Positions 48,758-59,528 of a stretch of 64,000 nt of DNA are shown here, in pieces. Every line of letters begins with the position of its first letter. Position 1 is the stretch's first letter. Both the position numbers and the translations under genes were made by a program. Origin of the DNA: Sipunculus nudus (lineage: Eukaryota; Annelida; Sipuncula; Golfingiida; Sipunculidae); contig CM049312.1 of assembly GCA_026874595.1 (NCBI GenBank), positions 63,396,929-63,460,928 of the forward strand, written 5' to 3'. Under the pieces are notes generated by a model. That model saw only the letters and a program-made list of their open reading frames with translations. It did not search any database and was not told where the DNA came from.

Positions 48758-48975
48758 CTAACACACTGTAGATTTTTCACAAATTCCGAAAATGTGCGTT
48801 GTCGGCCAATCCGCCAGCCACCTCTTTGCACGAGAAATGCTAATGCTTATGCGATCACCACCGAAACTGTCAACTCCTATCGCCCAGTATTTGTAACGGA
48901 CCTCTTCGCCAGTAGCAGCCCATGACCATTTCCGTGTAAAGAAATCGTACCTTCCGCTGGTCCAGTAAAAGTTAT
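48758..48975 (-). CDS. Lectin-like gene, exon 3 (second half of the C-type lectin domain)
   Basis: 218 bp ending at TAG 48,758-48,760. Contains NFYWTSGRYDFFTRKWSWAA, then YKYWAIGVDSFGGD and DWPTTHIFGICEKSTVC. The acceptor is CCATATCAG. No obvious AATAAA was seen in the 200 bp downstream. Confidence 0.85.
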
Positions 48976-51163
48976 CTGATATGGGGATAAATAGAAATAT
49001 TATATCTTTTCTGTAATCATCGGAAATTATTTGTTATAATGTGGATCAACTTTTGTGCTATCAACACTGTCACTAAGACATTGTTATAGCTTAAATATGA
49101 TGCACTTTCCACAGTATAAACACTTCATATAAACGAGATTGGTCTAAAAGCATGAGTAAACGTAAAATATGAGACATCCACTTTTCACCAAAGGGCAGAT
49201 GTTATGTGGCTGTAAACGTACTTGGTAGTAATGTGAGATGTTTCTGTTCCTCTCCAGTTTCTATGCTTACAAGATCACCACCAACTGCTTTACATCTACC
49301 ACGAGAGTCCTCCCAAGTCAACCGATTTGTTATTATTTTGTAGCAAGACTTTTCTTGATCTCCTTTCGATATATATGGATTTCTCCATCCCACATCACAG
49401 GGGTCTGTATTACAGAAATACTGAACCAGTAAACATATTTTTTAAAATAAGGTAAGGGATTTTCTTGATTATTCTGATAGCAAAATTTATCCGGAAACAA
49501 TAATTGTATATTAATACAAGTCATTACACATATACAAGATATGGTGTCTTACATTTTCACCAACCTGTTTATTAAACTATTGCAAGGCAATGAAAGAGGA
49601 ACGGTAGGTTTGTTTTAATTCGAAATTAGAAGTAAGATAAAATTCGTTGAAAAAAATTATTTTTGTGAACAAATCGAACTGAACAAGGAGGGGCAAGCCA
49701 CTAATGCATTTGCACACGCTGAACATGTATTATGTAGATATGGCGGGATGTTGATAGGAAATGAGTGATACAGAAATGTGGCATCCTCCGTTACAAATTG
49801 TTGATAATTTATCAATAACGTATATTTAAGCTACCGATGACACCACTTATTCTACCCATTATTTTTTTAGTCAAAATGGTTTATTTTTTTTATGAGTGGG
49901 ATGTTGTTTTAAACTGAATTGGTATTTTTAAGGGGCCCAATCACCAATCTGACCTTCATAAACTATAGGTTATCCCTCAGAGCTTTCATACAAATTGGCA
50001 AGAAAACATGGATATCCCTGCACACAGGCTGCTTGTTTGATTTATATAAATGTGTTTATACCTTAATGGGGGGCCCAACAGATAATCAAAACAAATTAAA
50101 AAAGGGCATGTGGGAGCAGTTTAGATAAGCCAGAGCTTTGCAAATGGCGTTTTGCAACAAATGACATTTCTACCTACTCATGTATGCAACCAACCACACT
50201 AGGTTACATGATTTTCCATTTGTCAACATTGCTGTGTTTACAAATACGTTGTTGATAAACAAGTTTACACACCCTTCATGAAGGCCTTAAAAGAATTTTT
50301 CTCGACCAAAATTACCCTAATAGATCATAAATATATATACACAGAAGAAGCCAGATAATCACAAATTCTTTTTCAAGAGATACATGATTGGGCACCTTTA
50401 AGTTTCACTTAACTGTGCTATGTTTTATTTACTAGCATGCGTACTTTTGCACAGGGTGACTGTAAGATCCTGGGAATGACAGGCTATTATTATCAGTATA
50501 ATACCTTAAAGAGCACAAATGGTAGCCATCAGATCTATGATATTCAAATTTGATGTGTAAACAGGTTCTGTTTAACTCTGGTGTAGTGTGACCTATATGA
50601 GGCATGATCTTTGGTATCATGTCATTATTTGTTGAGCTTCATAACCCATGAGCTACTTGGTCTATCACTCCCTTGAAAATACTACAGGTGATACAATCTT
50701 GAAAAAAAATTGTTCAGTGGATCCGCTGGCATTGACAATTTTACAAATTGGTTGATCAAGTGATTAATTTATAAATTAAACATTACAAATGTATATTTAT
50801 TTTACGAGTGTCGAGATAAAAAACGCTGATAATTTTAAACAAAATATGGAGGGGTTATTATATAAACAAGAGTAAATCATGGAGATGTTAGGCTTTCCTT
50901 GGCTTTCTCCTGGATGAAAAGACGAACAACGTACCTTTGCAAGTGTCTTTCCGCTCGGAGTGCTTGCCACTCAGTAGTATCAAATTCATTACTGCAGATA
51001 CATTTGTCAGCAGATCCCCATCTTTACAGAGTATTCTACATGTCCCTACATAGGTTGGAGTAAGGTGACTTGCTCTACTTTTATTGGGTCCTGGGTATTC
51101 ATCAATATCGAAGCTGAACACGATTCCAGCTGTGCATATCAAAGCTATGGAAATAAAACACAT
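48758..51163 (-). CDS. Secreted C-type lectin-like protein (3 exons, 209 aa)
   Basis: Exons on the minus strand: 51,163-50,935, 49,404-49,222 and 48,975-48,758. Phases join cleanly (1, then 1) and the joins sit at AAAG|GTACGT, TACAG|AC, CCAA|GTACGT and ATATCAG|AT. The ATG is preceded by an in-frame stop. Residues 1-18 form a signal peptide. A short cysteine-containing linker follows, then a C-type lectin domain at about 79-205: PCDVGW, SCYKI, GRCKAVGGDLVSIETGEEQ, YWTSG, WSWAATGEEVRYKYW, ADWP and FGICEK. Cys79/Cys97 and Cys114/Cys203 match the outer disulfides. The inner pair is missing on both sides (ISIS and PTT instead), and the usual EPN/QPD sugar-binding triplet reads VDS. Canonical calcium-dependent sugar binding is therefore doubtful. 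Intron 1 carries a TTAA MITE. Likely an extracellular recognition protein; ligand unknown. Confidence 0.8.
49222..49404 (-). CDS. Lectin-like gene, exon 2 (first half of the C-type lectin domain)
   Basis: 183 bp, completing an Asp codon from exon 1 and reading PCDVGWRNPYIS, then SCYKIITNRLTWEDSRGRC and LVSIETGEEQ. Bounded by TTTCTGTAATACAG and GTACGTTTAC. Confidence 0.85.
49932..50397 (+). mobile_element. TTAA-flanked MITE, copy 1 (in lectin intron 1)
   Basis: Termini GGGGCCCAATCACC and its inverse TGATTGGGCACC are flanked by TTAA at 49,928-49,931 and 50,398-50,401. The interior matches the inverted copy at 56,832-57,265 (shared strings include ACAAACAC/GTTTACAAA.. and CAGAGCTTTGCAAA). TTAA targets and G/C-rich termini are typical of piggyBac-type elements. 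Non-coding. Confidence 0.8.
50935..51163 (-). CDS. Lectin-like gene, exon 1 (signal peptide and linker)
   Basis: 76 codons plus one base. Starts MCFISIALICTAGIVFS, a typical signal peptide, continues DIDEYPGPNKSRA and ends DTCK before a consensus donor G|GTACGTT. The decayed paralogue has a matching exon at 59,529-59,704. Confidence 0.75.
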
Positions 51164-52300
51164 GTATACGTTGGAAATAATTTGTGTCCAAACACGTCAT
51201 TTTCGATTACGCCAAACAGTTTTACAATTTGCAGGTGTAATGTTTTTAATGATGTCTTACCTGTCAAAGACATAAGTTTTATGAAACCATTCCACATGAT
51301 TCTGGTTAAAAAAGGTTCGGAATTTTTCCTGGGAATGTAGGTTGGGTTGCATGCGTCGACATAGGTTTGCATCGATCTGGGACGAATCTGAGAATGATTT
51401 GTTCCATGTTAAAAGGGTTAATATAAAAGGATATATAAAGGATTGAAAATACTTTTGGAGGAGTCCTGTCCGTAAAAAAAGTTTTAAAAGGGTGTAATAA
51501 AAATAATTAGAAATGTAGAAAAAAAAGAAAGCTTTGTTCCGCAAGTGTTGAACAATATTGATACACTAAAAAAATGGAAATAGCAAATAAATCATATTCT
51601 TACAAGTGACGTTAAAACACTTTACTCTTTAAAGTGATGAATTCACCAGTTATTTCAGATGAACCTTTAAAGACCCATTGATCTGATACTCTGCAGAAGG
51701 CTAGTCCTTTGCCTTCTTCTAATCAAAGCTGATTGCCTACTTAAAAAAATACAGATGCTTATAATAAAATGGTGACAGAACAAATTGGTCAAAGTAGAAT
51801 ATTTGAAAGGCTCCTTTGATCTAGCTGAATTAAGCATCAATATCAAATTGAAAATAAATGGCCTTAATTGTTCTTTTTTGACAGATATGCAAGTAAGAGC
51901 AGATGAATGATACAAAGCCAATTGTGCTGTGCTTGCTATTAATATTTATTGATATTTATATTTTACTTCCAATGGGCGGCACAAGTGTCCATACTGTGGC
52001 AAACGCTTGGTTAGAAAAAGTGAATAAAAATGATTAGCTATCCAGCCGTAATCAGTTGAACTTGAGCCAAAGATTCGGACCCTACAAGCCTTGAGAAGCA
52101 AAATACTGTCCACACTTTAACTCGTAGCATTGTAATTGATTAGGAATATTTCTCTGGACTTTTAAGGCAAAGCAGTCACTGTACATTTCTGCTAGCCCAG
52201 AAGTAACTTTCTGACACGGAAAGCAAATATGTTTCTTGGCAGACAGCAAAGAGCATATAGTTATTAAAGCATCTGTTTCGGTTAATCCTCCATTTTTACC

Positions 52301-53104
52301 TCAGCTGACCAAGTCATCTGATCTAGAGTGATCGCCCTTTTTCCAACGTCCGCCCGGATTTTCGGCCGTCCGTCCTTTAACACGGCTCAAATCGTAACCG
52401 TTAGACCTGAAACCTTTTTACTGTACATCCACTGAGTTCCCCGAAAATACTCTTCGGTAACCTGAAAATATGTCTCTGTTATCTGTATATTTTGAGTTAT
52501 GCGGGTCTGAAGTTCACCCCAGAATAATTAAAAATTTGTAAGAAAAGATCCAGTATCAGAATAACTAATGCAATGATCGCCATGAATCGTTTCATGCATA
52601 TTCATCATTGGATGTTTCATCAGTTCCTGCTGAATGGTGGCGTCAGCTGTACTTTTCGCATATTTACACATTTTTCACTATTTTTGAGACCTTCAACTAA
52701 AGTGGTCTGGCTGTTAATAGTGCACAGTCCGTAAACGTTAGACCTAGAAATTTCTAACTTTACTTCCAGGGAGGTCCAAGACATATCTCCCTGAAAACAT
52801 GAAATTTGGTCATGGTGACCTATATTTTGCGAATTAGGGGAGACAACACTCAGTGAGTCAGATGGAGCACAAATTGTATCCATTTACATTGGAGTCCATG
52901 CACTTAACCTTCCATGACGTCCATAATAAAACCTCCTCCATCCTATCAGTCGGATGGGCACAAATGGTAGCAGTTCGATGTAAAATAAGGTCCCTGTAAC
53001 CTATATATCTAAGGTGTATTGGCAAAATGCATGATTTTGAGCACTGACTCAGGTAGTGTTTTTATCCATTGCGAAATGGCCATAGGCCCATAGGCCACTT
53101 CTTT
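52301..53104 (+). repeat. Dispersed tandem-cored repeat, copy C
   Basis: The left end is CTCAGCTGACCAAGTCATCTG and the right end is a diverged ATGGCC..AGGCCACTT. It holds about two core units ('aaatcgtaaccgttagacct' at 52,388; 'agtccgtaaacgttagacct' at 52,726). It lies at the same position of copy 1 as copy D does in copy 2 of the segmental duplication, so C and D descend from one insertion. Confidence 0.75.
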
Positions 53105-53840
53105 GAATGATGAAGAGCTGTTTGTTGACTGTCAGAGTTATGATCCACGTGTCAATTGTTTTAATTCTTCCTGTTTTGTAACATCTCAAAGAAGAACCGA
53201 TGAGTATTTTGCGATCTAGGACATGGTAAGACTTCCCTAGAGAAGTAAGTCGAGCAGGAAGTATGTAGCATGAACGGCTTTATCATACCTCCTCTGCTTA
53301 AATTTTTACTGATTTCTGTTTTACTACTTAAGAAATGTCCACGTGTTTAGCATTTCATTTACAATTTGCAATGTATTGCCGCTTAACATTTGCGCCAAAA
53401 TATGTTTCATGGCCATATTTGTAAATCTGGTTTGCCGATTAGAAAAGAAAGATAGGTCAGGGTCATTTTTTCCTAAATTTAAGCCGTTTTTTTTATTTTC
53501 AATTTTTGTATGGGTTTTTCCTATTTTGCACCCGTAAAAAAGAAATAAGAAAATTCTTGATTTACAGGGTACGATCGTCGGCAGGCATCTTCAGATTCCT
53601 GAAAATCAAACCGGGCAGGCGTTCTATCATTGTAATTAAGACAGCCTATTGCATATTAATAGAAACATTGTATATAAGGTGTTCTGGGGGAAGGAATTGG
53701 GTCACAAAGATATCATGGTACCTTAATTCACTCCAGAAGCCTAGAATCTTTTTATTTTCGTGGCTTGAAATTTCCTCATGCATACTTCACTGCTCAATGC
53801 GTAAATTTGAAAAGGATTCATCCCCAGCTGCTTAAGGGGC

Positions 53841-55199
53841 TTAATGTTCTATTAATATTGCTTCTAATTTGTTTGTGTCTTCCCTTGACCGATTGTCATA
53901 ACCGACATGTCATAACCGACAGCCTCGTTGGTAGTATTCTAGCATATAGAGTATGACTGTAGTAAAAATTATTCGTTTTTTTTTATTTACATTGAGTTCA
54001 TCTGTTGATAGTGTAAACGCCCCATACCCTTAGATGATGTACATGAATCTCTCGTTAACCCTATAATAATATCTTCCCCTCTAATACTAGTGATCAGTTT
54101 CCCTCATATAGAATGGACGACCATTGACTTTGAAACCAAGCATGTTTCATGAAACTATAGTTTATTACGGATTTTGATGCTTTTTTCAGGATAGCTGGCC
54201 AATAATACAAGGAACAAACGATTAAATATTTAGGGTGATCCGGATCATCATCTGGATTCAGGATGTATATATATAATTATATTAAATAGATATAGTTTGA
54301 TTTTCATTATCCCAAGAAAATGAGCTGCTTTGTTTACGGATCCAACGCCAGGTGGTAGCCTTCAGTGATCAGTTAGTTACAACAGAATGGCAGGAGCACA
54401 AATATATCTAACGCCCGATATGACTTATTTTAAGCGACATATTACCTGTAGGGACGGAAAATGACGAAAATTGACGAAAATTGTAGCATCCTGATTCAGT
54501 CTGAAGCTAAGTGCTATCAGCCCGTAAACGCAATTGAGTCGTAAATCATATATACCTGGCGTGTGTTTCACTCTTAGTGACGCGACACGAGATTTCTTGT
54601 AATTTCTGCACGATTATTTTGCAGAAATGCTTGTTTCATGTTGTGAATTTGCACACAATCTTACCCACAGTGAGTATTCTAGAATTAAACATGATCTGAT
54701 CTGAAATTATCTAAAAAGATAAAGAGCATATCGTTATACGTCCTTTATTTCCAATATCACATGTTGCTATTATCATTAAAAAATATATTGTAATCTCTCA
54801 ACACGACATTAATTAATGTCGTGTATGTATTCAGTATGCAAGCTTTGCTTTATGCACGTGCTGAAATCACAGGGATGCCCTCCCTTCGTGACGTCATTTA
54901 AAGAAATTCACAGCGAATTGCGGGGTGGTAGCCCCGGAGTAATTCAGAAATTCTCTTGCGCGGACATATGTGCTTGTTTTGTTTGCATAATATGAAGTGG
55001 AAACTTTAGTTGAAAACAATAGTTACACATTTAAGAAAATTGATTTTTTTTTATAATATTCTATATGAACATTCAGAATTAAAAATAAATCTTATTAAAA
55101 GACAAACAATGTGTATGGTAATGGGTTAAATTTTAAAATATTATGAAGAATTGTAATATTTGGAGAGTTACCAGTATACTAAAACCCTCAGTGGTTGCG
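53841..55199. other. Spacer between the two duplicated segments
   Basis: Unmatched DNA between the duplicates, with a small direct repeat of CATAACCGACA at about 53,898-53,922. No gene was recognised. Confidence 0.5.
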
Positions 55200-55767
55200 C
55201 TGGCGATGGCGAGCAAGTCTACAAATATATAGCTTCTTGCATCAACAATATGTAATCGGCTTTTTAAAACGTCCAAACAACTTTAAAACTTTAAAACTTT
55301 GAAAAAAAATCAAACGAATGAGCATTCAGTAATATTGGTTTATTCTAATTATCTCTTAAGAGTTACATCATCTGTGTCATTTACAATCATGTGCTGATAT
55401 TTATGCTTTGCTTTGTCCTGTAATTGCAAAACTGACACTTTACACGATCGACGTTGCCATGTCACTGCACTTGATTGAGATTCGTTTGATGATATTTTGT
55501 TTGAAACGTTTGAAGTTAAAATGTGGGACTGGTTATAAAATAAATAAGTAAAGCTGTTTTACTAAAAATTCTTACAATTATTATTCATCAGTGATCCTAC
55601 TAACACTGAAGAAAAGAAGCACTGAAGCGATGACGTTCATGACAACAAACCTCACAAACGGCAAAATATATAGCCCACTGTTCAACCAGATATGTTCAAC
55701 CCTTGCAATGTCATCAGAAGGGGGCGCCAGCTAAAGTCACAAGTTACCCCTTTTCAGTACAATTCTG

Positions 55768-55925
55768 AATAGGCTGGACAGCTGGGCGGTAGAACGATCG
55801 ACCTTCTCCGCTGGCGACCCGGGTTCGATCCCAGCTGCTGCCATAAGAGTGGGTTATAGTGGCCCGTCCGAAGGTCGTCGGTGTTCTTTTGCTTCCTCCA
55901 ACTCTCTCATTACGATCTTCAACTC
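55768..55925 (+). mobile_element. tRNA-derived SINE, copy 2
   Basis: The tRNA-like head GGCTGGACAGCTGGGCGGTA leads to a B-box GGGTTCGATCCC, followed by the body motif GTGGCCCGTCCGAAGGTCG and TTTTGCTTCCTCC. It shares the body with the copies at 29.1 and 63.7 kb. It sits where copy 2 has lost the lectin gene. Confidence 0.75.
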
Positions 55926-56831
55926 TATCGGTATCTTTTGTTTTTGTTGAAAGACTATTGTTATAGTTTAGTAAAAAGAAAGGTAAAGGTTGGGTTTTAT
56001 AGTTTGATATCACCGACGATGTCAGTCTCGTCCGACTTTACACCTTGCCTTCTTGGCCTCTCTGGCTTGTTCCTTCTTGTAGATTTTCTCGGCTCTCTAC
56101 ACTAATAAAAGGGAAATATCAAATAAATCATATTTTTACAAGGGATGTTAACACTGTTTAAAATGATGAATTTACCAATTATTTCAGGTGAACCTTTCAA
56201 GACGAATTAAGCGGATTCTCTGTAGGACCTAGGCGTCCTGCTTTCTTTGAATCAGGGCTAATTGCTTAATAAAAGAAAATACAGATGCTTTTAATAAAAT
56301 GGTGACAGAACACATGGATCAAAGTAGCATTCTAAAAGGTTCGTTGATCCAGCTCATTTAAGCATCAATATTAAATTGAAAATAAATGTAAAATAAGTAG
56401 AATTTTGAAGGGTTCAGTTGTTGTATCCAATATAAAACGGCCTTGATTGGTCTTACTTGACGGATATGCAATTATGAGCAGATGAGTGAGACAGTTAAAG
56501 CCAAATGTACTGTCTTTGCTATTAATATTTATTGACATTTATATTTTCTTCCATTGGACTGCACCACTGTACAAACTGTGGCAAACGCAAGGTAAGAAAA
56601 AATGAAGGAAATGATTAACTGTCCTGCCTTTATCAATTAAACTAAAGCCAACGGTTTGGCCTCTACAAGACTTGAGAAGAAAGTACTGTCCACACTCGTA
56701 GCATTGTTGATTAGGAATATTTCTCTAATGAACTGGACTTTTAATGCAAAGCAGTCACTTGACCTTTTTGCTAGTCCCAAAGTGGATTTCTCATCCCGAA
56801 GGCTAGACAACAGAGAGCATGTAGTTCTTAA

Positions 56832-57265
56832 AGGTCCCCATTCACCTACCTTTCGTAAAGCATTTATGTGATTTCTGGCTTCCTCTGTAAAATATTAATC
56901 ATCTAAGGGTAATTTTTGGAAGGATGTATAAACTTGTTATCAACAACACGTTTGTAAACACAGCAATGTTGACAATCAAGAAAAACATGAAATCGTAGGT
57001 GTTAGTTTGTATATATGCGGCGATAGAAAGGTCACTTGATTGAAAACGCTATTTGTAAAGCTCTGGCTTATCAAAATTGCTGCCAAATGCCCTGGTCAAA
57101 TTTGTTTTGCTTATTTTAGCGGGCCCTAACATATTATATACACGTTCATATCAACATAAACAAGCAGCCTGTGTGCGGTGATATCTACGTTTTCTGACCT
57201 ATTTTTATAAAAGCTTCAAGGGATTCCCTTTAGTTTATAAAGGTCAGATAGGTGATTGGGCCCCT
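56832..57265 (-). mobile_element. TTAA-flanked MITE, copy 2 (with paralogous empty site)
   Basis: Inverted relative to 49,932-50,397. It starts AGGTCCCCATTCACC and ends GGTGATTGGGCCCCT, with TTAA at 56,828-56,831 and 57,266-57,269. In copy 1 of the segmental duplication the same place reads a single TTAA (52,264-52,267) with flanks that match both sides of this insertion. This confirms a TTAA target-site duplication and insertion after the segmental duplication. Confidence 0.85.
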
Positions 57266-57298
57266 TTAAATTATCTGTGGTGGATGATCCTTCATTTC

Positions 57299-58131
57299 TT
57301 TAGCTCAGCTGACTAAGTCACCTTAGGTATAGCGGTCACCCTTTGGTTGCCTTTCGTCCGTTAACAGGGCATAAATCGTAACCGTTAGACCTAAAAAAAT
57401 CCTAACTGTACATCAGCTGAGGTCCATAAAATAAATCTCCTCGGAAACCTGCAATTATGTCTCTGTTACCTATATATTTCGAGTTATGGGGGTCGTAAGT
57501 TCCCCGCAGAATAATTAAAATTATGTTAGAAATTAAGCTCCAGTATCGGAATAACTAATGCATTCATCGCAATTATTCGTTTCATGCATATTGATGAAAG
57601 GGTGTTTCATCAGTTCCTGCAGACCGGTGGCGCCACGTATACTTTTCGAATTTTTACACATTTTTTCTAGATTTTTAGACCAACTGAAGTGGTCTGGCTT
57701 TCAATAGTGCACAATCCGTAACCGTTAGACCTAGAAATTTTTAACTTCACATCCAAGGAGGTCCTAGGAATCCCTCCCAGTAAACATGAAATTAGGTCAT
57801 GGTTACCTATATTTTGCGAATTAGGGGAGACCATACTCAGTGAGTCAGAAGGCGCACAAATTGTATCCATTTACATTAGAATCAACACACGTAACTTTCA
57901 GGGAGGTCAATAAAAAACCTTCTTTGAAACCTATATTAATAACACAGTGAATTATTTTTCTGCAAGCTGTTCGAAAGAACATGATTTTAACACCCTTTTA
58001 GTCGGATGGGTACAACTGGTAGCGGCTGGATGTAAAATAAGGTCACTGTACCCTATATCTAAGGTCTATTGGTAAAATTCACAATGCTTCTTGAATTAAG
58101 CTGAGCGTCATGGCCAATAGGCCACTTGTTT
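57299..58131 (+). repeat. Dispersed tandem-cored repeat, copy D
   Basis: The left end is TTAGCTCAGCTGACTAAGTC, a short CGTCCGTTAACAGGGC start follows, two core units are spaced about 331 bp apart, and the right end is AAGCTGAGCGTCATGGCCAA. Paralogous to copy C by segmental duplication. Confidence 0.8.
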
Positions 58132-58759
58132 GAATGATGAAGTGCTGTTGGTTGGCTGAGTTATGATCCACGCACCTGGCTTGGTTTATTTATACTTTTC
58201 GTGTCAATCGTTTTAATTCTTCCTGTCTTGTAGCATCTCATAGGAGAACCGATGAGTATTTTGCGACCTGGCACATGTTTAGACTTTCCATGTCCATGGG
58301 ACATGTCGAGCAGGCAGTATGTAGCATGAACGGTTTTATCATACTTCCTCTGCTTTAATTTTTACTGATTTCTGTCTTACTCCTAAAAAAAGCTGCTCGC
58401 CAGTTTAGCGACCTAAATACAATTTTCAATGTATTGCAGCATAACTTTTGTGCCAATATATATTTTTGGACCATTTTTGTAAATCTGGGGTGCAGACTCG
58501 AAAATATAGATAGACCGGGGGCATTTTCATCTTACCTTAAACCGTCATTTTGAATTTCAAAATTTACTTGGCTATCCTATATTGCATTTTTAATAAAGGA
58601 ATCAGGTAATTCTTGTTTTATAGGATACCATCTCCGGCTGGCATCGTCAGATTTCTAAAAATCAAGCCAAGCAGGCGTTCTTTCATTGGTAAGTAAGACT
58701 GCCTATTACATATTGATAGAAACATTGAATATAAGGTGTACTGGGGAAAAAACGGGGAC

Positions 58760-59528
58760 ACTTGATGATAAAAGATTTTAACCAGTCGAGGATACCCATA
58801 TCAGATAATATACACATAGACGCTTCTTTACTATCCGAAACGAGTTTTACCGTCTTAATTCTAGATATTCCATTTTATGTTAACTTTTGAGATTTTGGCA
58901 ATGGACTTTAGTCCGTTCCATGCGCTGAATTTCCATTTTTTTCTATGAACATTTTTATAAACTGGACATTGAAGGAGAAATGGTAAAGTAGGGTAGAAGA
59001 TTGAAGGGCCTAATTTTCATCAAGGAATATAAACACCTACCTTACACATAATTAAAGGAATATAATTACTTTAAAATATGAGAAATCAGTCTAAATTTTC
59101 AACATATCACAAACATTAATGAATCTTTCATCAATGCTATAATTATTGGCGCACAAATATTGTAAACACTCATTTATTGAGATATTGCTTTCTTTTAAAT
59201 ACAAATCGTAAAGTTCAAAATTACTGATCAACATTTTTTTCAAATGCTATGCTTTTTTGGCTTTTTTTCTGGATTCGACTAATCAGTTTTAATATAATGC
59301 CCAACCTAAACGTGGATTAAGTAGACATGATATTTATCAGTGAAATATCCATTCTTCTCAATCTGTAATGGTGTTGGTGAAGGAACAAACAATAGTCCCA
59401 ATAGAGGTACAATATAATAACTATAACATAAAAAAAATTAACATGATAATTTACAAGTATAAAAATTATTTTCAAATTATTTAAACATCAGTTAGATTAC
59501 ATTAAATTGACACAAATTATCAAGAAAC
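58760..59528. other. Unmatched insert in duplication copy 2, upstream of the decayed lectin
   Basis: AT-rich DNA without counterpart in copy 1. It would contain the promoter and 5' UTR of the decayed lectin if it was once expressed. No specific signal was recognised. Confidence 0.4.

Larger units (their letters stand above)
47640..53840 (+). repeat. Segmental duplication, copy 1
   Basis: Blocks match copy 2 in the same order and orientation: 47,680-48,020 with 55,235-55,590; 51,566-52,260 with 56,103-56,827; 52,268-53,700 with 57,270-58,750; and 53,715-53,838 with 60,062-60,165. Shared strings include GCATCAACAATATGTAA, ATGGTGACAGAACA and CGATGAGTATTTTGCGA. Copy 1 retains the minus-strand lectin gene between the first two blocks; copy 2 does not. 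Confidence 0.85.

Noticed and set aside
51065-51372. Open frames on both strands around lectin exon 1
   Set aside because: The plus-strand frames and the other minus-strand frame are shadows of the signal-peptide exon and lack splice logic.
55768-55840. tRNA gene
   Set aside because: A good B-box is present, but the sequence continues into a SINE body shared with other copies and does not fold into a clean cloverleaf by eye.
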